Assembly (NCBI RefSeq): GCF_000359125.1
Contig: NZ_CAAF010000083.1
Location: 1-38,926 of the forward strand
Reading direction: 5' to 3'
Source: Mesorhizobium sp. STM 4661
GTDB taxonomy: Bacteria; Pseudomonadota; Alphaproteobacteria; Rhizobiales; Rhizobiaceae
DNA length: 38,926 nucleotides
Under the pieces are notes generated by a model. The model was not told where the DNA came from. It saw only the letters and a list, made by a program, of their open reading frames with translations, and did no database searches. A program made the translations under genes and the position numbers. Shown here piece by piece: positions 8,844-16,774 of the stretch; positions within the stretch are counted from its first letter, which is position 1; each line of letters opens with the position of its first letter.

Positions 8844-9785
8844 ATGGAAAAAGGCCGTATCCTGCTTGCCCTCACTGGCATTCATCCAAGGCGCTGGCGC
8901 GAGCTCTTGTCGGCGGAACGCGAGGTGGCGCTTGAGCCGGAGGGCGCAAGCGACCCCTCGATCACCTATGCGGTGGTGTGGAAGCAGCGGCCGAACCTTC
9001 TGTCGTCGCTGCCCAATCTGCGCGCCATATTCTCCATCGGCGCCGGCGTCGATCACATCTTTGCCGATCCCACCTTGCCCGACGTGCCAATCGTGAAGGT
9101 CGTCGCCGACAACCTTACCCAGCACATGACCGAATATGTCGTCTGGCGGGTGCTCGACCACCATCGCCAGGGCATGCTCTACCGCTCGCAGCAGCCGAAG
9201 AAGATCTGGCACGAGCCGCCGCAGCGGCCGGCCGGCGACATCTCCGTCGGCATCATGGGGCTAGGCACGCTTGGCCGGGCGGCGGCGTCGGCGCTGCTGT
9301 CGCTCGGCTTTGCGGTCAATGGCTGGTCGCGCAGCGACCGGCCGATGCAAGGCGTTTCGACCTATTCGGGCGAGGCCGGATTGATCCCTTTCCTCAATGC
9401 CACCGATATTCTGGTGGTGCTGTTGCCGCTCACCGCGCAGACGCAAGGCATGATCAACCATGGCGTGCTGAAGGAGCTGCGCAAGCGCAACGGCCTCGGC
9501 GGCTCGGTTCTGATCAATGCCGGGCGAGGCCGGCTGCAGAAGGACGCCGACATCCTGCGCGCGCTGGAGGACGGCACGCTGAAGGAAGCGAGCCTCGACG
9601 TGTTCGAGGTCGAGCCGCTGCCCAAGACCAGCCCGTTGTGGAGCCATCCGAAGGTGTTCGTCACGCCGCATGCGGCGGCGACCTCCGATCCCGTGCACCT
9701 GGTGCCGATCATGCTGCGACAGATGGCGGCGTTCGAGCGCGGCGAGAAGCTCGACAATCTGGTGGATCGCAAGGCGGGGTATTAG
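8844..9785 (+). CDS. ghrA: Glyoxylate/hydroxypyruvate reductase A-type 2-hydroxyacid dehydrogenase
   Basis: A 313-residue cytosolic NAD(P)H-dependent reductase of the D-isomer-specific 2-hydroxyacid dehydrogenase family, expected to reduce glyoxylate and hydroxypyruvate. The nucleotide-binding loop GIMGLGTLGRA lies near residues 135-145. The catalytic Arg is in LINAGRGRLQ (about 222-231), the Glu in DVFEVEPLP and the His in TPHAAATSDP, so the catalytic triad is complete. Length and the SxG(A)GVDH segment (IGAGVDHIFADP) fit the GhrA branch. It starts 29 bases after yejF and may be cotranscribed. Its end overlaps the convergent lipoprotein gene by four bases. The exact substrate is inferred from family. 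Confidence 0.88.
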   Translation: MEKGRILLALTGIHPRRWRELLSAEREVALEPEGASDPSITYAVVWKQRPNLLSSLPNLRAIFSIGAGVDHIFADPTLPDVPIVKVVADNLTQHMTEYVVWRVLDHHRQGMLYRSQQPKKIWHEPPQRPAGDISVGIMGLGTLGRAAASALLSLGFAVNGWSRSDRPMQGVSTYSGEAGLIPFLNATDILVVLLPLTAQTQGMINHGVLKELRKRNGLGGSVLINAGRGRLQKDADILRALEDGTLKEASLDVFEVEPLPKTSPLWSHPKVFVTPHAAATSDPVHLVPIMLRQMAAFERGEKLDNLVDRKAGY

Positions 9786-10141
9786 CTCGGCAGCGCGAAC
9801 TTGTTCTGCTTGTCCGGCTTGCCGCAGTCGCGGCGGGTGATCGACCGGTTCATGGCGTCGATGCGGCCGCTGGCCTGTTCGGCATCGCGCCGGGCCTTGG
9901 AACGGACATCGGGCGTGAACGGGCCGAAGCCTACCCCCGAATTGGAGAACGAGGGCTTGGCGTCCTGCGGCAGGTGGTATTGCTGCGCCAAGGCGTTTCG
10001 TTGCGCCAGCAATTGGTCGCAAGGCACGCTATCGAATTGCAGGGAAGACTCGACGTTCTCATCCTGCCGTTCGGCCAGTGAAGAGCCGGCGCAGCCGACC
10101 ATTGCCAGGCAAGATGCCAAGACCACCAAGTTCCAGCGCAT
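9782..10141 (-). CDS. Small hypothetical lipoprotein
   Basis: A 119-residue protein with a lipoprotein leader. From ATG 10141 the N-terminus is a short basic start, a hydrophobic core and MVGC with the lipidated Cys at residue 17. The frame is open further upstream but only this start gives a leader. The mature part is hydrophilic and holds two more Cys (CDQL and RRDCGKP) that could form a disulfide in the periplasm. No family is recognised. It lies convergent to ghrA with a four-base overlap and 66 bases downstream of the methyltransferase gene, with which it may share a transcript. Confidence 0.7.
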   Translation of the reverse strand: MRWNLVVLASCLAMVGCAGSSLAERQDENVESSLQFDSVPCDQLLAQRNALAQQYHLPQDAKPSFSNSGVGFGPFTPDVRSKARRDAEQASGRIDAMNRSITRRDCGKPDKQNKFALPS

Positions 10142-10207
10142 GGACGTGCTCCGTGTCGATTCCCCAGATAACCCGGACATGCGAATCGGGCTTTTTCGCA
10201 TCAGACA

Positions 10208-11149
10208 TTACACCGAGGTCGGCGGGACGGTATCTGCTTCAAGCAACTTCCCGGCTACCACGGCCAGCCCCTCGACCGGCTGGCGGCGATCCTGCCGGAT
10301 GACGGTTGTTTCCGCTGACAGGGTCGAAAAGCCGTTGGTGGCGAGCACCCTGCGCACATAGATTTCCGAATGCGCGTAGCGCCGCGACGATTGCAATGTG
10401 AAGTCGGTGGTGCCGGCGAGCGTCTCGACCGAGAACGCGAACAGCCCGTCGCCGGCAAGCATTCGAGCGACCGTTTTCATCACGCCTTCGAGCGCACCGA
10501 CATAGATGAACACGTCGGCCGCCACCACCAGATCGGCCTTTTCGCCCGTATGGGAAAAGGTCTGCAGGTTAGCCTTGGCGAGATGATCGTAGATGCTTTT
10601 GGCCCTCGCCTTGCCCAGCATCCTGGCCGAGATGTCGTAACCCTCGAGGCGATCGGCGATCGGCCGCAGCCTCTGCCCCATCAGACCGGTGCCGCAGCCG
10701 AGATCGATCGCCAGCCGGAAGCGGCCCGGCCTTGCCGCCCGAATGGCCCGATCGAGAAACTCGGGCAAGAGGTAACCGAGCTTGTCGACCAGCGCCTCGT
10801 CGAAGGTCCCGGCGTAGTGGTCGAACAGCGTTTCGACAAAGGCGCTGGGCGGCGCCGCGGTGGCTGGCGCCTTGCCGATCAGTTGCAGTTTCAGCCCCGC
10901 ACCAAGCCGATCCACCGGCTCCAGCTTGAGCGCCATCGTCCAGGCCTGCGCCGCCTGATCGAAGGCGCCCGCGGCTTCCTGCATCTCGCCAAGGCGGAAC
11001 CAGCCCATCGCCCATTGCGGTGCCAATTCCAGCGCGCCGAGCAGCAGCTCGGCGGCTGCCGGATGATCGCCGGATGCGTGAAGCATTTCGGCATAGTCGG
11101 CACGACGATCGGTGTTGAGGTCGCCGGAAGAGGTCTGGAGCGGTTTCAT
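10208..11149 (-). CDS. TPR-containing class I SAM-dependent methyltransferase
   Basis: A 313-residue protein with two parts. Residues about 15-85 form one or two TPR-like helical hairpins (ADYAEMLHASGDHPAAAELL and WFRLGEMQEAAGAFDQAAQA). The rest is a class I methyltransferase with SAM loop AIDLGCGTGLMG near residues 148-159, a motif II acidic residue in EGYDIS and LVVAADVFIYVG as motif IV. ATG 11149 was chosen because upstream residues have no homology-like character and cross the divergent promoter region. The substrate is unknown; this domain order is common in rhizobia and has been annotated as a predicted methyltransferase with TPR repeat. The exonuclease gene is divergent, 106 bases away. 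Confidence 0.8.
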   Translation of the reverse strand: MKPLQTSSGDLNTDRRADYAEMLHASGDHPAAAELLLGALELAPQWAMGWFRLGEMQEAAGAFDQAAQAWTMALKLEPVDRLGAGLKLQLIGKAPATAAPPSAFVETLFDHYAGTFDEALVDKLGYLLPEFLDRAIRAARPGRFRLAIDLGCGTGLMGQRLRPIADRLEGYDISARMLGKARAKSIYDHLAKANLQTFSHTGEKADLVVAADVFIYVGALEGVMKTVARMLAGDGLFAFSVETLAGTTDFTLQSSRRYAHSEIYVRRVLATNGFSTLSAETTVIRQDRRQPVEGLAVVAGKLLEADTVPPTSV

Positions 11150-11255
11150 GGACGGTTGTTCCGCCAGCAAATGAAGCCGGCAGTGGGTGTATGCTGGAGT
11201 CAGCAGTCTCTTGCAACAGGCTTCCCGCGGCGGAATTAGCAACTATCTTGCGATA

Positions 11256-12266
11256 ATGCGCGCCAGCGACCTGCTTCACCCCCGGCCCGAGGGCCTCTAT
11301 TGCCCGCCCGGTGATTTCTTCATCGACCCGGTGCGGCCGGTCAACCGGGCGCTGATCACGCATGGCCATTCCGACCATGCGCGTTCCGGCCACCGTTGCG
11401 TGCTCGCCACAAGGCAGACGCTCGACATCATGGGGCTGCGCCATGGCGAGGGCTTTGCCGGGACGACGCAAGCGGCGGCACTTGGCGATACAATCGCGCT
11501 GAACGGGGTCACGGTCACCTTTCATCCGGCCGGCCATGTGCTCGGCTCGGCGCAGATCGCCGTCGAGCACCAGGGCAGGCGCATCGTCGCCTCCGGCGAC
11601 TACAAACGCCAGAAGGACGCCACCTGCGCGCCGTTCGAGCCGGTCAAATGCGACGTGTTCATCACCGAGGCGACCTTCGGCCTGCCGGTGTTCCGCCATC
11701 CGCCCGACAGCGAAGAGATCGCCCGGTTGCTGAAATCGGCGGCGCAATTTCCCGAACGCGCGCATCTGGTCGGCGCCTATGCGCTGGGAAAGGCGCAGCG
11801 GGTGATGCGGCTGCTGCGCGATGCCGGCTACGACAGGCCGATCTATATCCATGGCGCGCTGGCCAAGCTCAGCGACTATTACCAGAGCCAAGGCATCGAC
11901 CTCGGCACGCTGGAGCCGGCAACCGTCGAAAGCGGCACCAAGGACGATTTCACCGGGGCCATCGTCATCGGCCCGCCATCGGCCTTCGCCGACCGCTGGG
12001 CGCGGCGCTTTCCCGATCCGATCTCGTGCTTCGCCTCCGGCTGGATGCGCATCCGCCAGCGCGCCAAGCAAGGCGGCGTCGAGCTGCCGCTGATCATTTC
12101 CGACCATTCCGACTGGGACGAACTGACCGCCACGATCAAGGAGACAGGTGCGGAGGAGATCTGGGTGACGCATGGCAGGGAGGAGGCCCTGGTGCGCTGG
12201 TGCGAGCTCGAAGGCATCGCCGCACGGCCGCTGCATCTCGTCGGCTACGAGGACGAGGGAGATTGA
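11256..12266 (+). CDS. Ligase-associated DNA exonuclease (metallo-beta-lactamase/beta-CASP fold)
   Basis: A 336-residue predicted metal-dependent exonuclease of the YSH1/mRNA-3'-processing-like group that travels with bacterial ATP-dependent DNA ligases. The zinc motif HGHSDHA is at residues 36-42. Further metal ligands appear in FHPAGHVLGSAQ (about 88-99), ASGDYKRQ and a late ISDHSDWDEL. The start at 11256 begins the conserved LLHPRPEGLYCPPGDFFIDP segment; the longer frame from 11187 has no supporting features. The DNA ligase gene follows after 246 bases that hold a palindromic repeat. The pairing implies a joint role in end-processing and sealing in DNA repair, which is known for the family by genomic association and is inferred here. 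Confidence 0.88.
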   Translation: MRASDLLHPRPEGLYCPPGDFFIDPVRPVNRALITHGHSDHARSGHRCVLATRQTLDIMGLRHGEGFAGTTQAAALGDTIALNGVTVTFHPAGHVLGSAQIAVEHQGRRIVASGDYKRQKDATCAPFEPVKCDVFITEATFGLPVFRHPPDSEEIARLLKSAAQFPERAHLVGAYALGKAQRVMRLLRDAGYDRPIYIHGALAKLSDYYQSQGIDLGTLEPATVESGTKDDFTGAIVIGPPSAFADRWARRFPDPISCFASGWMRIRQRAKQGGVELPLIISDHSDWDELTATIKETGAEEIWVTHGREEALVRWCELEGIAARPLHLVGYEDEGD

Positions 12267-12310
12267 GCTGATGGAGACAGGTCAGACAATCGCCCATGGG
12301 GCGCTCCACG

Positions 12311-12470
12311 CCACCCCCCTCTGGCCTGCCGGCCATCTCCCCCGCAAGGGGGGAGATCGGATGTCGCGACGATTTTCGCCAATCACCAACTTCGTAAGGA
12401 GAATGCCGCCGGCGAAGCTGCCAATCTCCCCCCTTGCGGGGGAGATGTTCGGCAGGACGGAGGGGGGTGG
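12311..12470. repeat. Mosaic palindromic intergenic repeat, copy 1
   Basis: Two arms of about 47 bases (12311-12357 and 12424-12470) are near-perfect inverted copies: a C-run, ctgccggccatct and a second hairpin cccccgcaagggggg on the left mirrored on the right. They flank a 66-base centre containing ttcgccaatcaccaac. The transcript could fold into one long rod. Related copies lie at 23541-23697 and 36924-37084, with a partial copy at the window end. It occupies most of the 246-base gap between exonuclease and ligase genes. Confidence 0.85.
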
Positions 12471-12512
12471 GAAGAAACGCAAGCTCTCCCGATTGGCTCG
12501 GCGCGCCTCATC

Positions 12513-14111
12513 ATGAACCGCTTCGCTGAGCTTCTCGACCGCCTGGTGCTGACGCCGTCGCGCAACGGCAAGCTGACGCTGTTGACCGACTATTTCCGCA
12601 GCGTCGAGGATCCGGATCGCGGGCTGGCGCTGGCCGCGATCACCGGTGACCTCAGCATCGCCGCGGTCAAGCCGGCCATGCTGCGCACGCTGGTCATCGA
12701 GCGCCTGGATCCGGTGCTGTTCGGCTATTCCTACGACTATGTCGGCGATCTCGCCGAAACCGTCTCGCTGGTCTGGCCGCAACCGCCTGCAGACATACCA
12801 GACCATCCGCCGACGCTCGCCGAAGTCGTGGCGAAACTGCAGGCGGCCAGCCGTTCCGACGGACCGAAGGTGCTGGCGAAGCTGCTGGACAGCGCCAGCA
12901 TCTCGGCGCGCTTCGCCATTATCAAGCTGGTGACCGGCGGCCTGCGCATCGGCGTCTCGGCGCGGCTGGCCAAGCAGGCGCTGGCCGATCTCGGCCAAGT
13001 CGACGTCGCCGAGATCGAGGAACTCTGGCACGGGCTGGCGCCGCCCTATGCCGGCCTCTTTGCCTGGCTGGAAGGCAAGGCCGAAAAACCCGAGAAGACG
13101 GCGCTGGCGCTGTTCAGGCCGGTGATGCTGTCCAACGCGGTCGGCGACGGCGACCTCGAAAAGCTCGATCCGGCCGACTATGCGGCCGAGTGGAAATGGG
13201 ACGGCATCCGTGTCCAGGCGGTTTGCGAAGGCGGCGTTCGCCGGCTCTATTCGCGCACCGGCGACGATGTTTCCGGGGCTTTTCCGGATCTTGCCGAAGC
13301 CATGGATTTTTCAGCCGCGCTGGACGGCGAGCTGCTGGTCGGCGATCCCCAGGCGACAGGCACCTTTTCGGACCTGCAGCAGCGGCTGAACCGCAAAAGC
13401 GTGACAGCGAAGATCCAGCAGCAATTTCCGGCCTTCATGCGTTGCTACGACGTTTTGCAGATCGGCGACGAGGATTTGCGCGCCCTGTCGTTTCGCGAAA
13501 GGCGCAGCCGCCTCGAAGCCTTTGTGGGAACGCTCGATCCGAGCCGTTTCGACCTGTCGCCGCTGGTCAACTTCGCGGACTGGACGGCACTCGAGGAATT
13601 GCGCAGGGCGCCGCCGCACCCGATCATCGAAGGCGTCATGCTGAAGCGCTGGGATTCACCCTATCTCACTGGGCGGCCGAAGGGTCCGTGGTTCAAATGG
13701 AAGCGCGATCCGCACACGGTCGACGCCGTGCTGATGTATGCCCAGCGCGGCCATGGCAAGCGTTCGAGCTTCTATTCCGATTACACGTTCGGCGTCTGGT
13801 CCGGCCCGGAAGGATCCGAGGAACTTGTGCCGGTCGGCAAGGCCTATTTCGGCTTCACCGACGAGGAGCTGAGGCAGATCGACAAATATGTCAGGGACAA
13901 CACGGTCGAGCGTTTCGGCCCGGTCCGCTCGGTGCGGGCCGATCGCAGACAAGGCCTGGTGCTGGAGGTGGCGTTCGAAGGGCTCAACCGCTCGACACGG
14001 CACAAGTCGGGCGTCGCCATGCGCTTTCCGCGCATTTCGCGGCTGCGCTGGGACAAGCCGGCGGCCGAGGCCGACCGCATCGAGACGCTGCAGGCGCTGC
14101 TCGATAGCTAG
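12513..14111 (+). CDS. ATP-dependent DNA ligase
   Basis: A 532-residue ATP-dependent DNA ligase, distinct from the essential NAD-dependent LigA. The N-terminal alpha-helical DNA-binding domain covers roughly residues 1-190. The nucleotidyltransferase motif I is EWKWDGIRVQ with the AMP-accepting Lys at 228. Downstream are LDGELLVG (motif III), EGVMLKRWDSPY (motif IV) and FKWKRDPHTVDAVLMYA (motifs V/Va). An OB-fold domain with YFGFTDEEL and RFPRISRLRWDK closes the protein. This matches the ligase B-type enzymes found beside an MBL exonuclease and, in many genomes, a Lhr-like helicase and a PdeM phosphoesterase. The last two are absent here: the next gene is convergent and unrelated. Confidence 0.93.
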   Translation: MNRFAELLDRLVLTPSRNGKLTLLTDYFRSVEDPDRGLALAAITGDLSIAAVKPAMLRTLVIERLDPVLFGYSYDYVGDLAETVSLVWPQPPADIPDHPPTLAEVVAKLQAASRSDGPKVLAKLLDSASISARFAIIKLVTGGLRIGVSARLAKQALADLGQVDVAEIEELWHGLAPPYAGLFAWLEGKAEKPEKTALALFRPVMLSNAVGDGDLEKLDPADYAAEWKWDGIRVQAVCEGGVRRLYSRTGDDVSGAFPDLAEAMDFSAALDGELLVGDPQATGTFSDLQQRLNRKSVTAKIQQQFPAFMRCYDVLQIGDEDLRALSFRERRSRLEAFVGTLDPSRFDLSPLVNFADWTALEELRRAPPHPIIEGVMLKRWDSPYLTGRPKGPWFKWKRDPHTVDAVLMYAQRGHGKRSSFYSDYTFGVWSGPEGSEELVPVGKAYFGFTDEELRQIDKYVRDNTVERFGPVRSVRADRRQGLVLEVAFEGLNRSTRHKSGVAMRFPRISRLRWDKPAAEADRIETLQALLDS

Positions 14112-14116
14112 ATGTT

Positions 14117-15307
14117 TTATGGCACAATCGAGACGCGGATCTCGTAGACGTCGACCGACTTGCCCTGTTTGTCGAAGTCGGAATTGATGGCGATGGTGCC
14201 GGCGGCACCCGGACGCTTGTCGGGAAACCGCACGTCGAACAGATATTCGTTGCGCTCCCGGCCGACCGCATAGCGCTTGCGGCCGCAGTCGCCGAGTTCG
14301 CCGAAATTGCAGTCGACGGAAATCTGCGTCTCCTTGCCCTCCTCGGAGCGCGCGAGGATGTCGAATGTCGCATGCTTGCCGGCGAGTTTCTCCAGCACGC
14401 CTTGCCCGACATCGAAGCTGATGGCCGAACCGGAAGCGCCCGAACGGATGCGCAGGAAGGAACCGCTGTCGTCCTGCATGACTTCGGCCTTGGCATCCGA
14501 GGGGGCGTTGACGAGCGTGGGGTCGCTTGGCGAAAACACATTGATCCAGTCGCGCGCCCGATCCGGCTCGCCGGGCTTCAGCGGCAAGGCCGTGTCTGCC
14601 GGCGGCGTGAAATCGTCGTCGCCCACTGTCGGCGGCTCCTGCGGCGGTGCCGTATCAAGCTCGGCCGGTGTCTTGAAGACGCCGGTCTGCGCGGCGAAAT
14701 ACAGACCGATGCCGGCTGCAGCGAGCAGTGTCACGCCAAGGAAGATAGCCGTCAGAGGCAAGCGGCGCCCTCTTATCCGCCGCTCGTCGCGGTCGGGCGT
14801 CACCTCCGCCTCGTCAGTTCCGGTCGATGCAGAGGCCGACATATCGACCTCCGGCACGCCGGGAAAAACCGCTTCGGGCATGATATCGGGGACGACCGGC
14901 AGCACGCGCGACCTGGGTTCGTCGGATGCAGGAGGTTCTACCGACCCGTCGACAGCGACGTCGGGCAACGGCGCGGGCTCGGCAGCTTTGACTGCAGCTT
15001 CAGCCTCTGCCGGCAGCTCCACCGCCGGCGCTTCCGCAGCGTCGCCCGCCGGCATGGCAACATCGGGAACCGCCGGCAGGAATTCGGATTCGATTTCGGC
15101 GATCTTGGCCTGCACCGCCTTGCGGCGCTTGATGGCGACCTCCACTGTCACGTTCGGATTGGACTGGAGGGCACGGTCAAGTGCCGCGAAGGCCGACCGA
15201 TAGACCCGCTCGCGAAACGCCCGATCCTCGGCATTGCCTTTTTCGAAAGCATTCCGGATCGCTTTTTCGATGGCGTCCAAGCCGGATCCCTCTGCACGTT
15301 CGCTCAC
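14117..15307 (-). CDS. Hypothetical single-pass membrane protein
   Basis: About 396 residues from the GTG at 15307; a TTG start at 15385 is also possible (422 residues) and no ATG exists before residue 111, so the start is uncertain. The layout is an N-terminal helical segment of about 70 residues (VYRSAFAALDRALQ), a Pro/Ala/Glu-rich linker, one membrane helix near residues 182-206 (LPLTAIFLGVTLLAAAGIGL), a second Pro-rich linker and a C-terminal domain of about 140 residues. That domain is beta-rich with three Cys (DCNFGELGDCG) and looks like a jelly-roll carbohydrate-binding-like fold, most likely periplasmic. I do not recognise the family. It converges on the ligase gene with five bases between stops. 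Confidence 0.75.
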   Translation of the reverse strand: MSERAEGSGLDAIEKAIRNAFEKGNAEDRAFRERVYRSAFAALDRALQSNPNVTVEVAIKRRKAVQAKIAEIESEFLPAVPDVAMPAGDAAEAPAVELPAEAEAAVKAAEPAPLPDVAVDGSVEPPASDEPRSRVLPVVPDIMPEAVFPGVPEVDMSASASTGTDEAEVTPDRDERRIRGRRLPLTAIFLGVTLLAAAGIGLYFAAQTGVFKTPAELDTAPPQEPPTVGDDDFTPPADTALPLKPGEPDRARDWINVFSPSDPTLVNAPSDAKAEVMQDDSGSFLRIRSGASGSAISFDVGQGVLEKLAGKHATFDILARSEEGKETQISVDCNFGELGDCGRKRYAVGRERNEYLFDVRFPDKRPGAAGTIAINSDFDKQGKSVDVYEIRVSIVP

Positions 15308-15546
15308 ATTGTCATGATCGTTAGCCGCAGGCGACCAATCAATCAACGGGCGAGCGGCCGCATTCTGCCTTGCCGACGCGCTCAAGGCCGATTTCGGCGA
15401 TCTTTCGGTAAAGAAATCAACATTTTTCGCCGATTTTTCCGCCTCGCCGGCAAATAACCCGCTGGCGTGGTGCAGCGTGAGCCATGATGGATCGGCGGCG
15501 TGCGCTTCGTTTGGTCAGCACATGGGATCGGTACGAATTGCCAAGT

Positions 15547-15588
15547 CCCATCTTGAATTCGTGGCGGCCCATCTTGAATTCGCGGCGG
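15547..15588. repeat. Two-copy 21-bp tandem direct repeat
   Basis: Units 15547-15567 and 15568-15588 read cccatcttgaattcNtggcg-like sequence and differ at a single base (gtggcgg versus gcggcgg). They sit 46 bases upstream of the tRNA-Thr gene in a region of about 330 bases without a convincing protein gene (15308-15634). Nothing else clear is seen there. Confidence 0.7.
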
Positions 15589-15634
15589 GTTGCGTCTATC
15601 ACCCAGCGCATCTTGGAGGCCTCGGGCTTCCTGG

Positions 15635-15710
15635 GCCGCTTTAGCTCAGTTGGTAGAGCACATCATTCGTAATGATGGGGTCGCGTGTTCGAGTCACGCA
15701 AGCGGCACCA
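15635..15710 (+). tRNA. tRNA-Thr (anticodon CGU)
   Basis: A 76-base cloverleaf. The acceptor stem is GCCGCTT paired with AAGCGGC, followed by discriminator A and an encoded CCA (15708-15710). The D arm is GCTCAGTTGGTAGAGC. The anticodon stem is CATCA/TGATG with loop TTCGTAA, giving anticodon CGT, which reads ACG threonine codons. The T arm is CGTGTTCGAGTCACG. Accessory genes start right after it, so its 3' end is a candidate integration site, although no second copy of that end is seen in the window. Confidence 0.95.
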
Positions 15711-15792
15711 CTAAACCATTGCGTCTGAAGCAGCTTATCCAAGTGATACGCATAACGCTTCGCCATCGATCGGCCTTGCGCCCTTGTGTCGA

Positions 15793-16116
15793 TCAGCCAG
15801 CAAGCCGCTCCTCGGCAAGGTTATCCTCGGCAGCCCCAAGAGCCCGCTCTACGGCTTTGGGATCCTTTTCGATGACAGTCAGGTAAGCGCGCACCGCGCT
15901 GTCAGGCGAGGATCTGCCCTGCTCCCAATCGCGGAGGCGAGCTAAGCCGAAGCCGAAGCGGGCCGCGAAATCTTCCTGCTTCAAGTGCAGCATCCGGCGG
16001 ATGGCGCGAACATCGACTTTGGCGGGAACATTGATCACGCCGCGAAATGTTTCGCCCTCGGCGAACGCGATGGCATCGTCCAGGCCGGCCCTGATCTTGT
16101 CGAACGCGGTTTTCAT
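15793..16116 (-). CDS. higA: HigA-type antitoxin (helix-turn-helix, XRE family)
   Basis: A 107-residue DNA-binding antitoxin. The N-terminus (MKTAFDKIRAGLDDAIAFAEG) and the helix-turn-helix around residues 37-72 (RRMLHLKQEDFAARFGF, then RDWEQGRSSPD) are characteristic of HigA2-like proteins that repress their own operon and neutralise a RelE/HigB toxin. The ATG overlaps the toxin stop (ATGA), giving the toxin-first order that is typical of hig loci. It is expected to bind a palindrome upstream of the toxin gene; I could not single one out. Confidence 0.88.
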   Translation of the reverse strand: MKTAFDKIRAGLDDAIAFAEGETFRGVINVPAKVDVRAIRRMLHLKQEDFAARFGFGLARLRDWEQGRSSPDSAVRAYLTVIEKDPKAVERALGAAEDNLAEERLAG

Positions 16117-16409
16117 TCCGATCTCCCTTTCTTGCCAAAGGTGTCGATCAGCACCTTCACCAATTTCGCCAGCTCGTTACGCTCGGCCTTCGTCAAATTG
16201 TCCTTCTCGCCCTTGCCGAAGACTGTGAGCAGGAACAACGGAATGTTCTCGCCGCCGAACACCATAACGACCCTGTAGCCGCCGCTTTTGCCCTTGCCTC
16301 GACCGGCAACGCGAAACTTCCGGCAGCCGCCGGTACCCGTCATCATATCCCCGATATGGGGATCCTGAGCAACCATGTCGACCGCATCGCTACGCTCGTC
16401 ATCGGACAT
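16113..16409 (-). CDS. higB: HigB/RelE-type ribosome-dependent toxin, possibly N-terminally altered
   Basis: A RelE/ParE-superfamily toxin of 98 residues from ATG 16409. The conserved core is complete: DPHIGDMMTGTGGCRKFR, GRGKSGGYRVVMVF and IPLFLLTVFGKGEKDNL with KAERNELAKL at the end. HigB2-like proteins usually have about 15-20 further N-terminal residues of the form TVVETPxFLAAAKDxG. The frame upstream of the ATG still encodes CLAAAKDVG directly before it and is open to 16547 and beyond. The original start may therefore have been displaced by a small insertion or rearrangement. Starts at 16547 (ATG) or further upstream would give 144 or more residues with no family resemblance. Activity is uncertain. 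Confidence 0.75.
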   Translation of the reverse strand: MSDDERSDAVDMVAQDPHIGDMMTGTGGCRKFRVAGRGKGKSGGYRVVMVFGGENIPLFLLTVFGKGEKDNLTKAERNELAKLVKVLIDTFGKKGRSE

Positions 16410-16774
16410 GCCGACGTCTTTGGCTGCCGCGAGACATGACGAGTCGGGCGATCGAGGAGTCGACTCGACTGTTGAGGAAAACCCGAAATGAGTCTCCGGC
16501 AGGTGGCAGGCTGGCCGCCAAACCAGTGTGGCTGCGCTGGCGGCCATCTCCTTTCTGGACCTCGCTACAACGCTGATGCGCACGGTCAACTCGCACCGCT
16601 GTGATTGTCCAGAAGTGCATCCCTCGAACGGACGAAGACAGGCCCGGATTTAAGCGTACTTTCCCACGCTCGCTTCCCAAGTAGCATTGCGGATCGGAAG
16701 CTCTGTACGAAGTTCAAGCATTTATATGCAACGGAATGGTCAACCTTGGGCGGGGGGCAATCCGGAGGCAGAGA
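16410..16774. other. Intergenic region between toxin and FkbM genes
   Basis: About 365 bases without a supported gene. The part next to higB holds the possible lost N-terminus of the toxin on the minus strand. Further right I see no RNA gene, repeat or convincing frame. Base composition is more AT-rich than the surrounding backbone, as in the FkbM gene that follows. Promoters for both the leftward hig operon and the rightward FkbM gene should lie here but cannot be placed with confidence. Confidence 0.5.

Noticed and set aside
10569..12236. A 555-codon minus-strand frame opposite the exonuclease gene
   Set aside because: It overlaps the methyltransferase and exonuclease genes, both of which have intact catalytic motifs. 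Composition is typical of a shadow frame.
12172..12516. A 114-codon frame covering palindromic repeat copy 1
   Set aside because: It exists because the repeat lacks stops in one frame. No homology-like features, and the ligase start just after it has better support.
15417..15611. A 64-codon minus-strand frame with a duplicated EFKMG segment
   Set aside because: The duplication is simply the 21-bp DNA repeat translated. No ribosome site or family resemblance was seen.
15680..15710. Attachment-site duplication of the tRNA-Thr 3' end
   Set aside because: I scanned downstream for a second copy of the tRNA tail and saw none in this window, and no integrase gene is present, so integration remains only a suggestion.
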